Assembly: GCA_918797485.1 (NCBI GenBank)
Contig: CAKKNE010000002.1
Location: 2,136,501-2,200,500, forward strand
DNA from: Pelagomonas calceolata
Lineage: Eukaryota > Sar > Pelagophyceae > Pelagomonadales > Pelagomonadaceae
Direction of reading: 5' to 3'
DNA length: 64,000 bases
A model generated the notes under the pieces. The model saw only the letters and a list, made by a program, of their open reading frames with translations. It had not been told where the DNA came from and made no database searches. How positions within the stretch are numbered: the stretch's first letter is position 1; every line of letters starts with the position of its first letter. Shown piece after piece: positions 1-8,728 of this stretch. The position numbers and the translations under genes were made by a program.

Positions 1-144
1 GCACTTGAGGACGACGACGACGCGCGACGACGACTCGTCGTGCTCGTCGTGACAGCGGTCCTCTGCTACGAGGTCGGCTTCGCCGCCGGAATAGTCGCTG
101 GTGTGGCGCTGGACAAGGCGCCATCAATGCGACGTGTGTACTAA
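1..144 (+). CDS. 3' end of an unidentified gene with a membrane segment (partial)
   Basis: Frame 1 is open from the window edge to a TAA at 142-144 and gives 47 residues. An acidic stretch (LEDDDD) and three arginines precede a hydrophobic segment of about 25 residues (LVVLVVTAVLCYEVGFAAG), followed by a short basic tail. This looks like the C-terminal membrane anchor of a larger protein. The last codons overlap a sequence (CGCCATCAATGCGACG) resembling the core of the introner introns in this window, so the true end could instead be a splice junction. The family cannot be recognised from this fragment. Confidence 0.45.
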   Translation, partial: ALEDDDDARRRLVVLVVTAVLCYEVGFAAGIVAGVALDKAPSMRRVY

Positions 145-163
145 GTCTATATTGTTGTGCTAT

Positions 164-1975
164 TTACGCCTCCGCCGCGTCGAGTTGCCCCCGCGCCCTT
201 GCAACGAACCCGACGAATTCGGAGTATGACACAGTCGCGCCGTCGGGGTCCTTGGCGAAGGCATCAATAACAACCTTCTCGCACTCGGCCCGCGTCATAT
301 TCTCAAAGGCCGCTCCCAAGCCCTTCAGGCCCTCCAGTAGTTCGTCGACGGTGAGCTTGCCGCTCTTGGAGACGTCCCAGTTGTCGAACGCCGTCCTTAA
401 CGGATTGCCGCCGTCCTCGTAGAGTTTTAAAACTTTGCCGACGCGGAGCGAGGCCTCGGACAAGGGTACCGTTTCGGGCGCCTCCTTCGTCTCCTCGTCG
501 GCCGGCGGCACCCAGCCCGCCGCGGCGAGCTGCTCGCAGCCGCGCCGGGCGAAGGCGAGGAACTCGTCGTACGACACGACGCCGTCTCCATCCAACTCAA
601 AGTCCTCTATACATTCATCAACATCTTCCGAACTCAAGTCGCCGAAGGTATCACCCAAGCCCTGCAGCGCCGCGTGGAGCTCCGCGACGGCGAGGTGGCC
701 GTCGTCATTGGTATCGAACTGGCCAAAGGCCTTCTTCAGGTCACCGCCGCCGGACTCAAAGGTCACGAGGAGCTTGGCCAGCTTGAGCGACGTCTTGGCC
801 TTGAAGGGTTGTAGCTGCGGCGGCGCGGCGGCTGGCTCGGCGGCCGGTTCGGCAGCTTCGGGCGCCGCGGGAGGCGCCTCTGGCTCGGCGGGTGCCTCAG
901 GCTCGGCGGGCGCGGCCGTTTCGGGCTCGGCCGGTGCCTCCGGCTCGGCAGGCGACGCAGCGGGCGCCTCGGCGGCCGGTTCGGGCTCGGCGGGCGTCTC
1001 GGCCTTGGCCGCGGACACCACGACGCGCGCCGGCTTGGCCGCGGAGACCACGACGCGCGGCGCCGGCGCCGCCGCGGGCGCGTCGTCGGCGTCGTCGTCG
1101 TCGAAGGTCTCGACCGTCACGTCGGCGAGCGCCGCCGGCGCGTTCATCGGCGCCGCGTCCAGGGCCAGGATCCGGCCGTTGCCTCCATTCGCTTTCCACG
1201 CATCTACCAAAACGCGTTCGCCCGCGGAGCCCACGGGGTTGTGGCGCAGGTCGAGGCGCTGAGGGGGCGTTCTCAAAGCCTGTGCCAAGTATTGGGCGCA
1301 GGCGTCGTCGAGGCCGTTGTAGGACAGGTCGACGGAGCGGAAGGCCACGACGGCGTCGAGCAGTTTTCTGCCGTTGACCGAGGTATTACCGTCGAAGCGC
1401 AGGCCGCACGCCGACAGGCCGAGCGTGACCTCGTCATAAGTTGAAAGCGTCTCACACAAATCCGCGAGCGCGGCGACGCCCGCTTTAGGTGGTGTGCTCA
1501 CCAGCGGGTTCTCATCCAACAATAAAGTGAGCTTGCCCGCGCGGCCTCGGAGCGCCTCGGAGAGTGCCCGGACGCCCTCGGGGCCGATGCGATTCCCGCT
1601 CAAATCGATGAGCGTCAAAGGGTTCGCTTCGATGAGCGACGCGAGCCGCGCGCAGCCTCGATCAGCCACGCGGCAGTGCGCGACGGTGAGCTCCCGCAGC
1701 GAAGATGAAGAAGCCAGTTCCGTCGCGACGTGCGACGCTCCTACATTGCCCAACGACGCGGCCTCAATCCTTAACTCCTCGAGCTCGGGCTTGGCCCGCA
1801 GATGGGCTGTTAACGAATCGCTTGGTCCATCGAGACACGCGAGGACGACGGACTTGGGCCCGTCTCTGGCCAACGGTCCACTCGGTGTCGCCGGCTCGTC
1901 GGCCGTTGATGGTGGAGTTTGGATTTCATCGGGCGGCTCGTTGTAGGCTTTTTGCGGGCCGCAGCAGTTGCCCAT
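164..1975 (-). CDS. LRR and EF-hand protein with N-myristoylation signal
   Basis: 603 residues. The N-terminus MGNCCGPQ fits a myristoylation site (Gly2) with two adjacent cysteines for palmitoylation, so membrane attachment is likely. Residues about 55-270 are leucine-rich repeats of the ribonuclease-inhibitor type (ALTLIDLSGNRIGPEGVRAL-like units). A repetitive Ala/Pro/Glu linker follows (about 285-395), beginning with a duplicated RVVVSAAK unit. The C-terminus has paired EF-hands with loops DTNDDGHLAVAE and DGDGVVSYDE, then a second pair with DVSKSGKLTVDE and a degenerate DPDGATVSYSE. The protein is probably a calcium-responsive scaffold at a membrane; the partner is unknown. It is intronless and its 3' end faces the partial gene at the window edge. 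Confidence 0.85.
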   Translation of the reverse strand: MGNCCGPQKAYNEPPDEIQTPPSTADEPATPSGPLARDGPKSVVLACLDGPSDSLTAHLRAKPELEELRIEAASLGNVGASHVATELASSSSLRELTVAHCRVADRGCARLASLIEANPLTLIDLSGNRIGPEGVRALSEALRGRAGKLTLLLDENPLVSTPPKAGVAALADLCETLSTYDEVTLGLSACGLRFDGNTSVNGRKLLDAVVAFRSVDLSYNGLDDACAQYLAQALRTPPQRLDLRHNPVGSAGERVLVDAWKANGGNGRILALDAAPMNAPAALADVTVETFDDDDADDAPAAAPAPRVVVSAAKPARVVVSAAKAETPAEPEPAAEAPAASPAEPEAPAEPETAAPAEPEAPAEPEAPPAAPEAAEPAAEPAAAPPQLQPFKAKTSLKLAKLLVTFESGGGDLKKAFGQFDTNDDGHLAVAELHAALQGLGDTFGDLSSEDVDECIEDFELDGDGVVSYDEFLAFARRGCEQLAAAGWVPPADEETKEAPETVPLSEASLRVGKVLKLYEDGGNPLRTAFDNWDVSKSGKLTVDELLEGLKGLGAAFENMTRAECEKVVIDAFAKDPDGATVSYSEFVGFVARARGQLDAAEA

Positions 1976-2348
1976 CCTTGCTTATTTGCACCTGGCAGCC
2001 TTTGTCCAAGACCCTGACGCTGCTGCACGACCGGGGCAGCTCGCCGGCGGTGTAAAAATGGGTCCGGCGACCAGCGCTCCTTCCGGTTCGGTTCGGATCC
2101 GCGCTGTTTTCTCGGGCAGCTAACGAGTTTTGCCGGAGTTTGCTGGGGCCGGCAGAAGCGCAAGAGGAGCGTGGCCACGGGTGCGCAGGCTCGGTGAGGT
2201 GCTTGGTAGCCGTGCGAGAGCTCTGCAAAATAATGCTTTCTAGTATGTCTCTGCAGCTAGCTAGCTCTGCTCTCGGCTTTGGAGCAGCTAGCTAGCCCGC
2301 ACAGCTGCATATTTCCGGCCCGCACGCCATCGCCGAAGAGTTCAACCC
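1976..2348. other. divergent intergenic region
   Basis: 373 bp between the LRR/EF-hand gene and CIAO1, which are transcribed away from each other. It holds a degenerate copy of the dispersed 24-bp motif (2240-2261) and a pair of GCAGCTAGCTAGC blocks at 2253-2265 and 2284-2296. No coding frame with support was seen. Confidence 0.6.
2240..2261 (-). promoter_or_regulatory. dispersed 24-bp palindromic motif, degenerate copy
   Basis: CTAGTATGTCTCTGCAGCTAGC keeps both CTAG arms and the TGTCT core. It lies 88 bp upstream of the CIAO1 ATG. Confidence 0.45.
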
Positions 2349-3528
2349 ATGGCCGCAGCCGTGATGCAAGTGGACGACCGCTCAAGCACGCCGACGCCAA
2401 GTATAGCAAGGTGCATCGCGACGCTCGAGGGCCACGAGGAGCGCGTCTGGCACTGCGCCTGGTCGCGCGACGGTAGACAATTAGCGAGCTGCGGGAGTGA
2501 TCGAACAGTCAGGTTGTGGCGGCGCACCGGCGATGCGTTCGTCACCAGCGCGACGCTCGACGACGCTCATGATAGAACGGTGCGGCGCGTCGCCTGGGCG
2601 CCCTGCGGCACGTTGTTAGCAGCCACATCCTTCGACGCGACGTGCTGCGTCTGGCGGCGGTCGCGCCAGGACGACGCGTGGGAGATCCTGGCCACGCTCG
2701 AGGGCCACGAGAACGAAGTCAAAGGTCCGTGACTCAGCGTCTTTTTGTCAACTCTTCTCAGCTTCAAGTTCCGCTGCGGAATCATCGCGTCGCCCTCCAC
2801 GCCATCGACGCGCCGTCTGCTCGATATCGCATCGATGGCGTCGAATCGCTGCGGCTCCGACCGCGTCCCGTGCAGGCTGCGCGTGGAACGCGTCCGCGTC
2901 GCTGCTCGCGACGTGCTCGCGGGACAAGAGCGTGTGGCTGTGGGAGTTTGTGGACGACGAGGCCTTCGAATTGTTGACTGTTTTACACGGGCACGAGGGC
3001 GACGTGAAAACCGTGGACTTCGACACGTGTTCCTCTTTGTCCGAAGATGATTTACTTGTCTCGTGTTCGTATGATGATACGTTGCGGGTCTGGGGTGATG
3101 ATGGGGACGACTGGAGTTGTAGGAGTACGCTCGAGGGTCATGCGTCGACCGTGTGGGATGCTTCGTTCTGTGCCACTTCCAACGGCGCGAGACGGATCGT
3201 GTCCTGCGGCGCGGACCTGAGTGTGCGGGTCTGGGCCGAGGCGGCGCCGGGCGATGCGTCGAAGTGGGTCCAGCTCTCGGTGTTCGAGAACGCGCATAAT
3301 CGCCCGGTCTACTCGTGCGCCGTCTCTGGAAATAGGGTCGCGTCCTGCGGCGCCGACGACGCGTTAATGCTGCTCTCGTTTGATGTTGAGAGTGGAGCGC
3401 TGGCGAAGCTTGGCAGGGTGGACGCCTGTCACGCGGGCGACGCGAACGCGGTGCGCTGGAACCCCGCTTGTGCGGACATGCTGGCGACGGCCGGGGATGA
3501 TGGGGTGGTGCGGGTGTGGCGGGTCTAG
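2349..3528 (+). CDS. CIAO1: WD40 protein CIAO1/CIA1, cytosolic Fe-S assembly
   Basis: Two exons, 2349-2724 and 2876-3528, give 342 residues, close to the usual 330-340 of CIAO1. Seven WD repeats are visible, with hallmark LEGHEERVWHCAWSRDG, LEGHENEVKGCAWN and TCSRDKSVWLWEF. The last two match the CIAO1 signature and are joined only when the 151-bp intron is removed (AAAG|GTCCGTG ... CCCGTGCAG|GCTGCG). CIAO1 is the docking platform of the cytosolic iron-sulfur targeting complex (with CIAO2/MIP18 and MMS19) that loads clusters onto DNA polymerases and helicases. The start was chosen because it is the first ATG before the first WD repeat. Confidence 0.9.
2725..2875 (+). other. intron of CIAO1 with introner-like core
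   Basis: 151-bp GT-AG intron. It contains CCACGCCATCGACGCG and, 30 bp on, the inverted version (CATCGATGGCGTCG), the same core found in the clearer introner introns. No convincing terminal inverted repeat or target duplication remains, so it is either an older copy or a different subfamily. Confidence 0.75.
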
Positions 3529-4221
3529 TTTCTAACGTGGTTTTTGTAGTCTTCTGTACTGGTGGTTTGGGGCTAGTGGGGGTCGTTGTTTTGAGCGCGG
3601 ACTTTCCCCGCTATCAGGTGCTTGGCGATGGATGGGAGGGGTGCTGACGATGGTTGGGCTGGTAGCGAGCCGAGACAGGCACACGCCATACGGCTAGCCC
3701 ATCGATCCAGCCTGCAAGACCATCGTCAAAATGGCACTGCCACCGGGTCGAAATACTTCGCAACGCTGCGCCTGGCCGCCCAACTGGCCGCGCGCATCCG
3801 CCTAGCCCAATCCAATTGCAATCCGATGCGCGCGTACCACGCTTGACTATATCCTCGCGCCCTCTGCTGCAAATTTCGCTGCGGCGGAGCGTCCGGTTTT
3901 CACCGCGCGGCCGCTGAGGATTGCTTACAAGCCCAGCGAACCTCTTCGCCGTGTGCTGAGCACAAATGCGCGGCCACTAGCATGCGTACGGCCTTGGGTC
4001 GGGGAACACCGGTGCGATGGCAAGAGCCTGGCCGCTGCGCTCTGCGGCGGCGCGCCACCGCTGTGGTGAGCGGCAAGCCTTCTATTGCGGACCGCTCCGG
4101 GGCCTCGCGCTGGCAAGCCTCTGCACGACTTACGGTGACGTTCGACCGTTCGAAAACACACACACGTCACACCAGTATATCACGCCCCCCACAAAAAATC
4201 ACCATCAAATCCCCACCGCAG
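3529..4221. other. intergenic region upstream of the LHC gene
   Basis: About 690 bp between the CIAO1 stop and the first clearly coding LHC base. An unbroken frame from an ATG at 3982 leads into the LHC gene, but its composition does not look like a targeting peptide. No copy of the 24-bp motif was found. The A/C-rich stretch 4150-4215 (CACACACACGTCACACC and following) resembles a 5' UTR. Confidence 0.5.
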
Positions 4222-5204
4222 AAGCTCACCGTCGCTCTCGCCTGCCTCCCGGTCGCCGCGGCGTTCGTCGCGCCGGCGCCCGCCGGCGCCTCGGTCAAGG
4301 TCCAGGAGACCAAGGCCGACCTTGAGGCGCTCGCCGTCAAGCTCAACCCGGTCGTTGGCTTCTACGACCCGCTCGGCCTCGCCGACGCCGATTTCTGGGG
4401 AAGAGGCAACGAGTACACCATCGGCTGGCTGCGCCACGCCGAGATCAAGCACGGCCGCGTCGCGATGGCCGGCTTCGTCGGCTACTGTTTGCATCTGTGT
4501 GGAAATCAACCAGTGCGTCGGGTGCACCCGACAATTCTTCACTAAGTCATTTCTCGCTGCTGGCGTCGCGTCGATAGCGTGGAGGACGACACAATGATTC
4601 AACATTCAACATCAACCTTCCATAAAATTTTGATTTCCACAGGCCTCCACGCGAACGGCGTGCAGTTCCCCATCCACATCCCCGGCGACTACTCCACCAA
4701 GTCGCCCGCGGAGCTGTGGGACCAGGTCCCGGAGGCGGGCAAGTGGCAGATCGTCCTCTTCGTCGGCTTCCTCGAGTTCTTCTCTGAGTCCGGCGCGGGC
4801 GGCGCTCACTACACCAAGGGTGGCAAGCCGGGCGCGTTCCCGAGCTTCAACTCGCCGGAGGCCGGCGACCAGTTCAAGATCCCGCACCCGGTGCCGCTCG
4901 ACCTCTGGTACAGGTCCGTGCATAAATCAAACCGTCCACGCCATCGATGCGACACGGACCGCACCAGACTCACTTTTGATTTACGCGCAGGGACCCGGTC
5001 GGCTTCACGAAGAACGCCTCCCCCGAGAAGAAGGAGCGCGGCCGCCTCATCGAGATCAACAACGGCCGCCTCGCCATGCTCGGCCTCTTCGGCTTCCTCG
5101 CCGAGTCCAAGCTCCCGGGCTCCGTGCCCGCGCTCGGCGGCATCGCGCTGCCGTACGACGGCGACTACATGGCCCCGTTCGCCGCCGACTTCCACATCTT
5201 CTAA
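4222..5204 (+). CDS. fucoxanthin-chlorophyll a/c light-harvesting protein
   Basis: Three exons: 4222-4486, 4643-4913 and 4991-5204, about 249 residues from Lys-Leu-Thr. The N-terminal [20 protein letters not shown] is a signal peptide with a Phe-Val-Ala-Pro plastid cleavage motif. Chlorophyll-binding helix signatures follow: [19 protein letters not shown] (helix 1), [15 protein letters not shown] (helix 2) and [20 protein letters not shown] (helix 3). It is an antenna protein of the thylakoid membrane. Both introns are introner-like and their removal restores the family alignment. The initiator ATG is not in this exon: the preceding bases are CACCGCAG, so either a short upstream exon carries it or translation begins at 3982 with an atypical 80-residue extension. 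The 5' end is therefore uncertain. Confidence 0.88.
4487..4642 (+). mobile_element. introner element forming LHC intron 1
   Basis: 156-bp GT-AG intron. Terminal inverted repeats CTGTGTGGAAATCAA (4495-4509) and TTTTGATTTCCACAG (ending at 4642) mark a DNA-transposon-like unit. The internal core TGGCGTCGCGTCGATAGCG is the inverted form of the common core. The 8 bp before the repeat (GTTTGCAT, which supplies the GT donor) and the 8 bp after it (GCCTCCAC) match at only 4 of 8 positions, so any target duplication is decayed. Its first 18 bp after the arm, GAAATCAACCAGTGCGTC, recur in the SHPRH-like intron. Confidence 0.8.
4914..4990 (+). mobile_element. introner element forming LHC intron 2
   Basis: 77-bp GT-AG intron with short inverted ends (GCATAAATCAAA and TTTGATTTACGCGC) and the core CCACGCCATCGATGCGAC. 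It splits an Arg codon (AG|G) in the sequence LWYRDPVGF. Confidence 0.8.
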
Positions 5205-5619
5205 GCGCCTGAAGGTGGACGGCCGCGGTGCGGGTCTGCTGGTGCCCCTTCGATACGCGATGGATGGGATGGCACAGCAGGAGCTTGAGCTTCGGCTACT
5301 TTTCTAAAACTCTTGTAAAAGGCTCACAAACTCCACACCGCTAGAAAACGCAGCTAGCGGCTGTAAGACACTAGCAAGCCAGCCCTCAGCAGCACTTAAG
5401 CGATGCCAGCGGCGCACTGATCGCGATACAATTCGAGAGCATACATCAAAGGCGGATACGCGCGATAGAGCTTCGCTGCGCCACCGCTACTCCTCTTACG
5501 CCAGCTGTGTGTGAGATCTCTACAGTGATCGAGCTGCACCGCGACGCCGTCAGCGCGTAATACATTGAGTGCTGGAGCGTATTGCTGCCGCTGCAAGACA
5601 CCGCAATCGGGGACAAAAA
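5205..5619. other. intergenic region between two plus-strand genes
   Basis: 415 bp containing the 3' flank of the LHC gene and the promoter of the oxygenase-like gene. One 24-bp motif copy lies at 5353-5375. Nothing else was recognised. Confidence 0.5.
5353..5375 (+). promoter_or_regulatory. dispersed 24-bp palindromic motif
   Basis: GCTAGCGGC followed by TGTAAGACACTAGC; 245 bp upstream of the ATG at 5620. Confidence 0.7.
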
Positions 5620-6390
5620 ATGGTCGTCCGCTCCTCCCTGCACCGCACGAAATACTCGCGCGGCCGACCCAACGCCAAGAAGCCCGACGTGCAGCGCGAG
5701 CTGCCACCGGAGCTGCGAACCCAGCAATTATTGACGTTCGATCAAGCCAACTACGACCTCCGCGGCCGCGTCTGCGAGTTACTATCAAAAGTGCCGAGCG
5801 TCGGCGCGACCGGCGACCGCCTCGAGGACTTTGCGATGGCGCCGGACGCCTGGGCCTCGAAGGACCTGCAATGTAAGCTCACGGAGGCGGTTCTTGGTGA
5901 TGACGCGTTCCTGGACGAGTACGACCGCTTCGTGCGGGAGGTCTGCGTCGTGCACGTCAAGAAAAGGCTGGCGGCCTGCGGCTTCTGCGAGCTCGAAGTG
6001 CCGCTGAAGTTTTATTACCAGCGGCCGCCGACGTTGCGCCTCCAGCCTGGGCCGTCCGAACGGCACGTCGCGCGGCACGACGACGCAAAGTACGGCCACC
6101 AGGCCGGCGAGGTGAACTTCTGGCTGCCGCTCACGTCGTTGGCGGAGACGCGGACGACGCTGTGGGTGGAAAGCGCGCCCGGCGCGGACGACTTTAAACC
6201 GCTCGAGGCGGACCTCGGCCGCTGCGGCGTCTTCCACGGCACTTACTGTCGCCACTACGTGCCGCCGAACGCCTCTTCCAAAACACGCGTCTCGCTCGAC
6301 TTCCGGATAGGCGTCGAGGGCTGCTTCGACCCGCGCTGGGTGCTGCGCGGCACGCTCGACGACCACCATCGGCGGGAGATAGTTCTCTAG
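5620..6390 (+). CDS. StrG/phytanoyl-dioxygenase-like oxygenase (putative)
   Basis: 256 residues from the ATG at 5620; an in-frame ATG 51 bp upstream lacks supporting sequence. The second half carries a His-x-Asp pair followed by a conserved block, RHDDAKYGHQAGEVNFWLPL, then TLWVESAPGADDFKP, a second histidine in HGTYCRHYVPPN and TRVSLDFR. This order fits a double-stranded beta-helix Fe(II)/2-oxoglutarate dioxygenase fold of the kind annotated as StrG-like in algae and streptomycetes. The substrate is unknown. The N-terminus is basic (VVRSSLHRTKYSRGRP). Convergent with LSG1, 49 bp apart. Confidence 0.6.
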   Translation: MVVRSSLHRTKYSRGRPNAKKPDVQRELPPELRTQQLLTFDQANYDLRGRVCELLSKVPSVGATGDRLEDFAMAPDAWASKDLQCKLTEAVLGDDAFLDEYDRFVREVCVVHVKKRLAACGFCELEVPLKFYYQRPPTLRLQPGPSERHVARHDDAKYGHQAGEVNFWLPLTSLAETRTTLWVESAPGADDFKPLEADLGRCGVFHGTYCRHYVPPNASSKTRVSLDFRIGVEGCFDPRWVLRGTLDDHHRREIVL

Positions 6391-6439
6391 TTGACGCGTC
6401 GATGGCGTCTAACTGTATGTTGTACTAGTACAAGTGTCA

Positions 6440-8278
6440 TTAGAAGTTCAGGTCGTCATCCACAACGTAGTTCCCGTACGGGTCCTTGTCGCGCTGCTTG
6501 CGGCCCTTCTTCCCGTGCTTGTGGTTCGATCTATTGGAAACGTCCTTCTTCCGCCGCGGCGGCGACGCGACCGGTGCCACTGGAGGCGGCGGCGGCGCGT
6601 CGGAGATCGAAAAGCCCGCCGCGCCGAGCGACTGCAGCACGCGCGCGTGGTGGTGGCCCCCGCGCTCGGCGCGCTTGATCGCGTCGTCGACCTTGCTTCG
6701 CACCGAAGCGGAAGCCAACGCGGTAGCACGCGTGTCCGCCCGGAACGCTTCCAACTCGGCGCCCGTCACCAACGGCGGCGCGTGGCAGTAGAGCAGGTCG
6801 CCGTCGACGTACGCCTTCACAATCAGCCGCCCCGCTCTTCCTAAATCTAGAGCATTGGAGCCGCCACACGTATAATCGCGCGCCCGACACACCTCCTCGA
6901 GCGCCTCGTTCGCCGTCAATGGACCCTGATTCGATGATAAGTGGGTCCCGTACAGCGCGTCGAAGAGCGCCCGCGGCGTCCGCGCGGCGACTAATGAAGC
7001 AGGCGCCGTCGGGTCCCTCATTCTGGCAATTGGGACAACACCAGCACAAAGCAACTCGGCGGCGCCGTGCGTCACGAGTGCCGGAAACACCAACCCAGGA
7101 CAATCACATAATTCCAAACCTGGTCGCACCAATAACGTCTGCAGATGCTTGGTCTTCCCGGGCGTCGCCGACACCGCAGCTCTAGCCCCAACCCCATGCT
7201 TGTCCTTCGACGCGTTCCTCAAAACATTGACGCAGGAGCTCTTGCCGACATTTGGATAGCCCACCATACCGACACACAAAGGCCTTCCTTCACAATCGTC
7301 CGTCCTATTCAAACGGCACGTCCGCGCCAACTGCTCGGCCTGGTTGAGCAGGTCGTGGCGCGACGCGAGGCCGTCGGTATTTGATGGCGTTGTCGCATCG
7401 ACAGCGTCTGCCGGGCCCGTCGCGTCGCTGGCGTCTTCCGCCGCGGCCGTCGCGAGGCCACCGTCTTCCGCCGCGGCAGCCGCCGCGGCCGCCTTCGCCG
7501 CGTCGTCGAGCTCGGCCTGCTCGCGCCGCGCGGAAAAAAAGATCGTCTCGAGGCCGTGCTTATCGAGGAAATGCCGTCTCCAAACCTCCCGTTGCGACGG
7601 AGACAGGTAGTCGGCCTTGTTCACCACTACTTGGACACCTCTGTTGAGGGAGCGGGCGTAGTCCACCAAATCCGGAGGCGCGTACAGATCCGGCCACCGC
7701 GCGTCCACAATGAGTAACACACAGTCGCTCCTCTCTAACGTGCGCCAGAGCTGCCGCCACACTTCTAAATTGCGCTCGAAGGGCGTCGCCACGGACGCCG
7801 AGTTGGCCAGAGACTCCTGTTCTCGTCTAGATCGCTCCGCTTCCTCGGTGGCGGCGATGCCGCGCCGCCACTGGAGAAAGGCCTGCTCCTCCTTCTCCGT
7901 CAATTGGTCTTTGGACGTTTGCTCATCCCACGCGGGCCGCCGGGGCACCGGTAAGCTTCGAAACAGGGCGTCGCCTTGTGCGCGCAGGGGCTTCACGACC
8001 TCCTGCGCCTCGGGGTCCACGAAGACCGCGCGCGACTGCTCCAGGCCCCGCGCGGTCTCGTACGTCTCCGTCTCGCGCTTGGCCCGTTCCAGAAACGACT
8101 CGACGGAGTCGCCGGCCTCGAGGACCGTGGTCGTGTCCTTCTTGACGCGTTGTACAGTATTGCGCTTGGGCTGGACGGTGGCGTCGCGGCCGCTCGACTT
8201 GCCGCGCGCGACGATGAGCGCGCTTCGTTGGGCCTTGGGGCCCGGGCGGCCCTTGCGCGTGCGCTTGATGTCCGGCAT
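6440..8278 (-). CDS. LSG1: circularly permuted GTPase LSG1, 60S maturation
   Basis: 612 residues. The GTPase motifs occur in permuted order: G4 NKAD at about residue 220, G1 GYPNVGKSS at about 340-348, G2 region VSATPGKTK at about 370, G3 DCPG at about 392. This order is typical of the YlqF/YawG family, and the segment LERSDCVLLIVDARWPDLY plus the basic N-terminus (MPDIKRTRKGRPG) point to LSG1. LSG1 releases the export adaptor NMD3 from cytoplasmic pre-60S subunits. An Ala/Asp-rich linker sits between G4 and G1 (about 260-300). The C-terminal tail is Lys-rich and ends with YGNYVVDDDLNF. Confidence 0.9.
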   Translation of the reverse strand: MPDIKRTRKGRPGPKAQRSALIVARGKSSGRDATVQPKRNTVQRVKKDTTTVLEAGDSVESFLERAKRETETYETARGLEQSRAVFVDPEAQEVVKPLRAQGDALFRSLPVPRRPAWDEQTSKDQLTEKEEQAFLQWRRGIAATEEAERSRREQESLANSASVATPFERNLEVWRQLWRTLERSDCVLLIVDARWPDLYAPPDLVDYARSLNRGVQVVVNKADYLSPSQREVWRRHFLDKHGLETIFFSARREQAELDDAAKAAAAAAAAEDGGLATAAAEDASDATGPADAVDATTPSNTDGLASRHDLLNQAEQLARTCRLNRTDDCEGRPLCVGMVGYPNVGKSSCVNVLRNASKDKHGVGARAAVSATPGKTKHLQTLLVRPGLELCDCPGLVFPALVTHGAAELLCAGVVPIARMRDPTAPASLVAARTPRALFDALYGTHLSSNQGPLTANEALEEVCRARDYTCGGSNALDLGRAGRLIVKAYVDGDLLYCHAPPLVTGAELEAFRADTRATALASASVRSKVDDAIKRAERGGHHHARVLQSLGAAGFSISDAPPPPPVAPVASPPRRKKDVSNRSNHKHGKKGRKQRDKDPYGNYVVDDDLNF

Positions 8279-8728
8279 TTGACTGGTCCTCGCTTACGCT
8301 CGCGTCGGCTGGCGTGCAGTGCTGCTGGGCAGTGTGCCGCTGTCTCGCGGCGACTGGCGTGCCCGCTGTGTCGCCGCGGGCGCCGTGTGCAGTGATGCTG
8401 TGCTGCACTGCAGCTAGTCGCTCGCGTTACGGGCGACGGGTCGTGGTTAGAAGCCCAGCAGAGTGCTTCTGGGATACAGCTGCGTAGCTGCACTCACGTA
8501 TCGCTTCGACGGCGTGCTGTGAGGCAAGAGCTCCTGCAAAAGCTCCAGAGTTTTTATCTCCAAAAATCAGCATAGGTGGTGCAACAAACGGCTCGTAAAA
8601 GGAGCTAGAAGTGGATACGGGTGGCGCAGCAGACGCTCCGTGACAGCTGCATCGGTCTTCGGCAGCTGCTGGTCGTGCGCGCGCTCGCAGACGAGCTGTG
8701 TAGCAAGCAGGCCTGCAGCACAAAAAAA
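8279..8728. other. divergent intergenic region
   Basis: 450 bp between LSG1 and the reductase gene. It has clusters of CTGGCGTGC/GCAGTG-type short repeats (8310-8400) but no copy of the 24-bp motif. The plus-strand frame stays open upstream of the chosen start at 8729 without recognisable content. Confidence 0.45.

Noticed and set aside
892-1377. Long open frames opposite real genes (also at 12179-12970, 16638-17867, 37912-38498, 39445-40362 and many others)
   Set aside because: They are Arg/Ala/Pro-rich mirror frames produced by high GC and codon bias opposite genes with clear domains.
7380-7420. Introner-like core inside LSG1 (GATGGCGTTGTCGCATCGACAGCG)
   Set aside because: The LSG1 frame runs through it in the variable linker, there are no inverted repeats or splice signals, and removal is not needed for the alignment.
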